Shown in pieces: positions 19,150 through 20,541 of a stretch of 20,541 nucleotides of DNA. Below the pieces are notes generated by a model, which saw only the letters and a program-made list of their open reading frames with translations, was not told the origin of the DNA and did no database searches. Numbering within the stretch: position 1 is the stretch's first letter; every line of letters begins with the position of its first letter. The translations under genes were made by a program, and so were the position numbers. Location of the stretch: NCBI GenBank assembly GCA_018398765.1, contig JAHBMJ010002250.1, forward strand, positions 1-20,541, read 5' to 3'. The DNA comes from Chromera velia (Eukaryota > Sar > Chromeraceae).

Positions 19150-19660
19150 TAAGTACGCTAGGAGCTAGAAAGTCAGAGCACCGTAAAAACCCTAGGGCGG
19201 CTTGACAATACGACTGGGCCGCAGTAATCAATCAGCGAAATACGGAAAAACGAACTCCGCGGTGGCATGCTCAAGCGGAAGCACGGCGTTGCACGACGAC
19301 ACAGGACGAAAAAATGCTGAAGAACAGAACACACCAAAGGACAACACATGCACGAAAGAGAACCAGGAAAGACAATGCCAAATCGAGTACAAAACAGGAC
19401 GTACAGACGAGTATAAAGCTCAAGCTCAAACTTCCGTCATTGTCCACAAGAACGTGAGAAGCTTTCGACATGAAGAGAAAACACGGAGCAGACTCCTCGT
19501 ACGAAATACAAAGAGATCCAAAAAACCGAATGAGCTCTCAAACATGTATAAAAAAGGCCCCACGGATCACAGACGAACATGCTAATACACGAAGAGGGCA
19601 CATAAAACCAACAAAGAAAACCATATACCATCAGAATCGAAGTTGACTACCACATGCATG
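19150..19660. other. A-rich block, no supportable gene
   Basis: The plus strand is strikingly A-rich and T-poor, with many ACGA/AAGA/ACAA words, unlike both flanks. A plus-strand open frame at 19202-19585 encodes a Lys/Thr/Asn/Arg-rich 127-residue sequence with no family signal, a composition that follows directly from the base bias. It might be part of a repeat element or a diverged untranslated region. Confidence 0.35.
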
Positions 19661-19673
19661 CAAACACGGCGTA

Positions 19674-19780
19674 GACGCGCTTAATGATGGTGGATTCGTG
19701 CATGAGCGCGTCGCAGTGCGCACCTCAAGGACCCCGGCAAGTGAGAGTCCCGGGTTCAAGCCCCGGTCCGGTCCTTTTTT
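19674..19780 (+). other. tRNA T-arm-like fragment with T-run terminator (possible SINE/Pol III remnant)
   Basis: 19750-19766 folds as a perfect T-arm: stem CCGGG/CCCGG around a TTCAAGC loop, containing the Pol III B-box-like GGTTCAAGCCC. Eight bases (TCCGGTCC) follow, in the place of an acceptor 3' strand, then TTTTTT (19775-19780), a Pol III-type terminator. The matching 5' acceptor strand, D-arm and anticodon stem are not found at the expected distances, so it is not an intact tRNA. GGACC (19729-19733) can instead pair with GGTCC (19770-19774). Just upstream, GACGCGC (19674-19680) and GCGCGTC (19706-19712) form another hairpin. A tRNA-derived SINE tail or tRNA relic is the likeliest reading. 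Confidence 0.35.
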
Positions 19781-20541
19781 GGCTCAAATTGCACCGTGCG
19801 ACTCTGAAAGTGCAAATTTTTGATGTGTGCATGCATGTATGTGAGAGTGGCCAAACTTCTGCCCATCTGAGAGGTCTTGTATGGAGTTGCAAAGCATCTG
19901 TAGTGCTTGCAGGACTCAGTTCGACTCCTTGCTCTGCTCTGCTTGTGCGTTGGCTGGCAGGTTGTCTGTAGACGGGACTTTTGTGCACAGTCAGGGACCT
20001 TTGTGCACTCTCAGTCTGACAGGTCTGACCTTTGTAGAATCTTTTGTTACCTTTGTGTCGATCCGTTCAGCTTCTCTGTTCCCTCTGTATTAAGCCAGCG
20101 CTGTCCTCTTTTAGGAGAGTAGCTAGCGTTTGTTTAGTTGTTTGGTAGACTCTCTAGCTGCTCTGGAGGAGGAAGGATAGATCGACTCACCGGGAATTCA
20201 GGAGACTGTGCCCCTCGGCTGGCCGCCGGCGAGGTTGCGCAGGTCTTCATCCTTTGTGACCGGTGTCTGGCGGTCTGGAAAGCGGGAATAGATCCCTTCT
20301 GGTACGTTGACGTGCTTGCTGTTTGATCATGGTTGCTCTGCGGTCCCAATTGGTTACTTTGACTTTGCCTGTGCAGCCTTTTTGCAATTGGTGGCCCCCC
20401 TGGGCCGAGTTCCTATTTGGTGCCTCTAGTTGCAGCAAAGAAGGGCAAGACTGCAAGTACACTCTGTTGACAAAGCTTGGGGCTGGACTGAGTCCAGCAC
20501 AATGCTTTTTCTTCGGTGCTGACTCTGAATTACAGTGATGG
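19781..20541. other. Right-hand end of window, no gene recognised
   Basis: Several short open frames exist on both strands, but none shows a domain, and none has an evident start context or splice signals consistent with the carboxylase gene. The plus strand is T-rich with CTTTGTG/GTCTGAC words. It may be an untranslated region or intron of a gene lying beyond the window. Confidence 0.35.
19974..20013 (+). repeat. 20-base unit in two tandem copies
   Basis: GGGACTTTTGTGCACAGTCA (19974-19993) is followed immediately by GGGACCTTTGTGCACTCTCA (19994-20013), matching at 17 of 20 positions. Partial echoes (ACCTTTGT) continue to about 20056. Function unknown. Confidence 0.6.

Noticed and set aside
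19202-19585. Plus-strand open frame of 127 codons
   Set aside because: Its Lys/Thr/Asn/Arg-rich composition follows from the A-rich base bias. There is no domain and no evident splice or start context.
19750-19774. Intact tRNA gene
   Set aside because: Only the T-arm and a T-run are present. The expected acceptor 5' strand, D-arm and anticodon stem do not pair at the required positions.
1-20541. CRISPR array, prophage, bacterial operon, or plastid/mitochondrial genome segment
   Set aside because: No regularly spaced repeats, phage genes, Shine-Dalgarno-led gene runs or organelle genes. A 20-intron GT-AG gene marks this as nuclear eukaryotic DNA.

Overview
The window is nuclear DNA from a eukaryote, probably a protist. 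It carries an intron-dense gene with GT-AG introns, long non-coding stretches and abundant microsatellites, and shows no operons or bacterial signals. My best guess is a photosynthetic alveolate of the chromerid type (Chromera velia-like). That rests on overall character (mixed base composition, about 340-base introns, recurrent TGCATGCA words) and not on a diagnostic marker; a coccidian or another alga cannot be excluded.

Layout, left to right. (1) 118-1632, minus strand: a long open frame for an unrecognised 504-residue protein. Its 5' end is ambiguous, with an overlapping second frame and a candidate small first exon at 1817-1850. (2) 1851-4425: no supportable gene. It holds a GC-rich hairpin patch, an AT-rich stretch and the 3' flank of the next gene. 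(3) 4426-14827, minus strand: a complete pyruvate carboxylase gene. I resolved it into 21 exons and 20 GT-AG introns, which join in frame into 1192 codons plus stop, with biotin carboxylase, carboxyltransferase and biotin carrier domains and a likely mitochondrial presequence. (4) 14828-15633: a divergent intergenic (promoter) region. (5) 15634-15972, plus strand: an intronless single-RRM protein of the U1A/U2B'' (SNF) spliceosomal family. (6) 15973-20541: no convincing gene. It holds TGCC/TGTC-type repeats, a purine-strand microsatellite block of about 360 bases, an AT-rich stretch, a set of diverged direct and inverted copies suggesting a degenerate transposon, an A-rich block, and a tRNA T-arm-like fragment followed by a T run.

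The two recognised genes serve unrelated housekeeping roles: anaplerotic oxaloacetate synthesis and the U1/U2 snRNP. The most notable observation is that the 20 pyruvate carboxylase 5' splice sites almost never have A at intron position +3 (11 C, 8 G, 1 A). The working consensus is GT[C/G][A/G]GT, a marked departure from the usual GTRAGT. A second is the eightfold recurrence of the palindrome TGCATGCA across the window.
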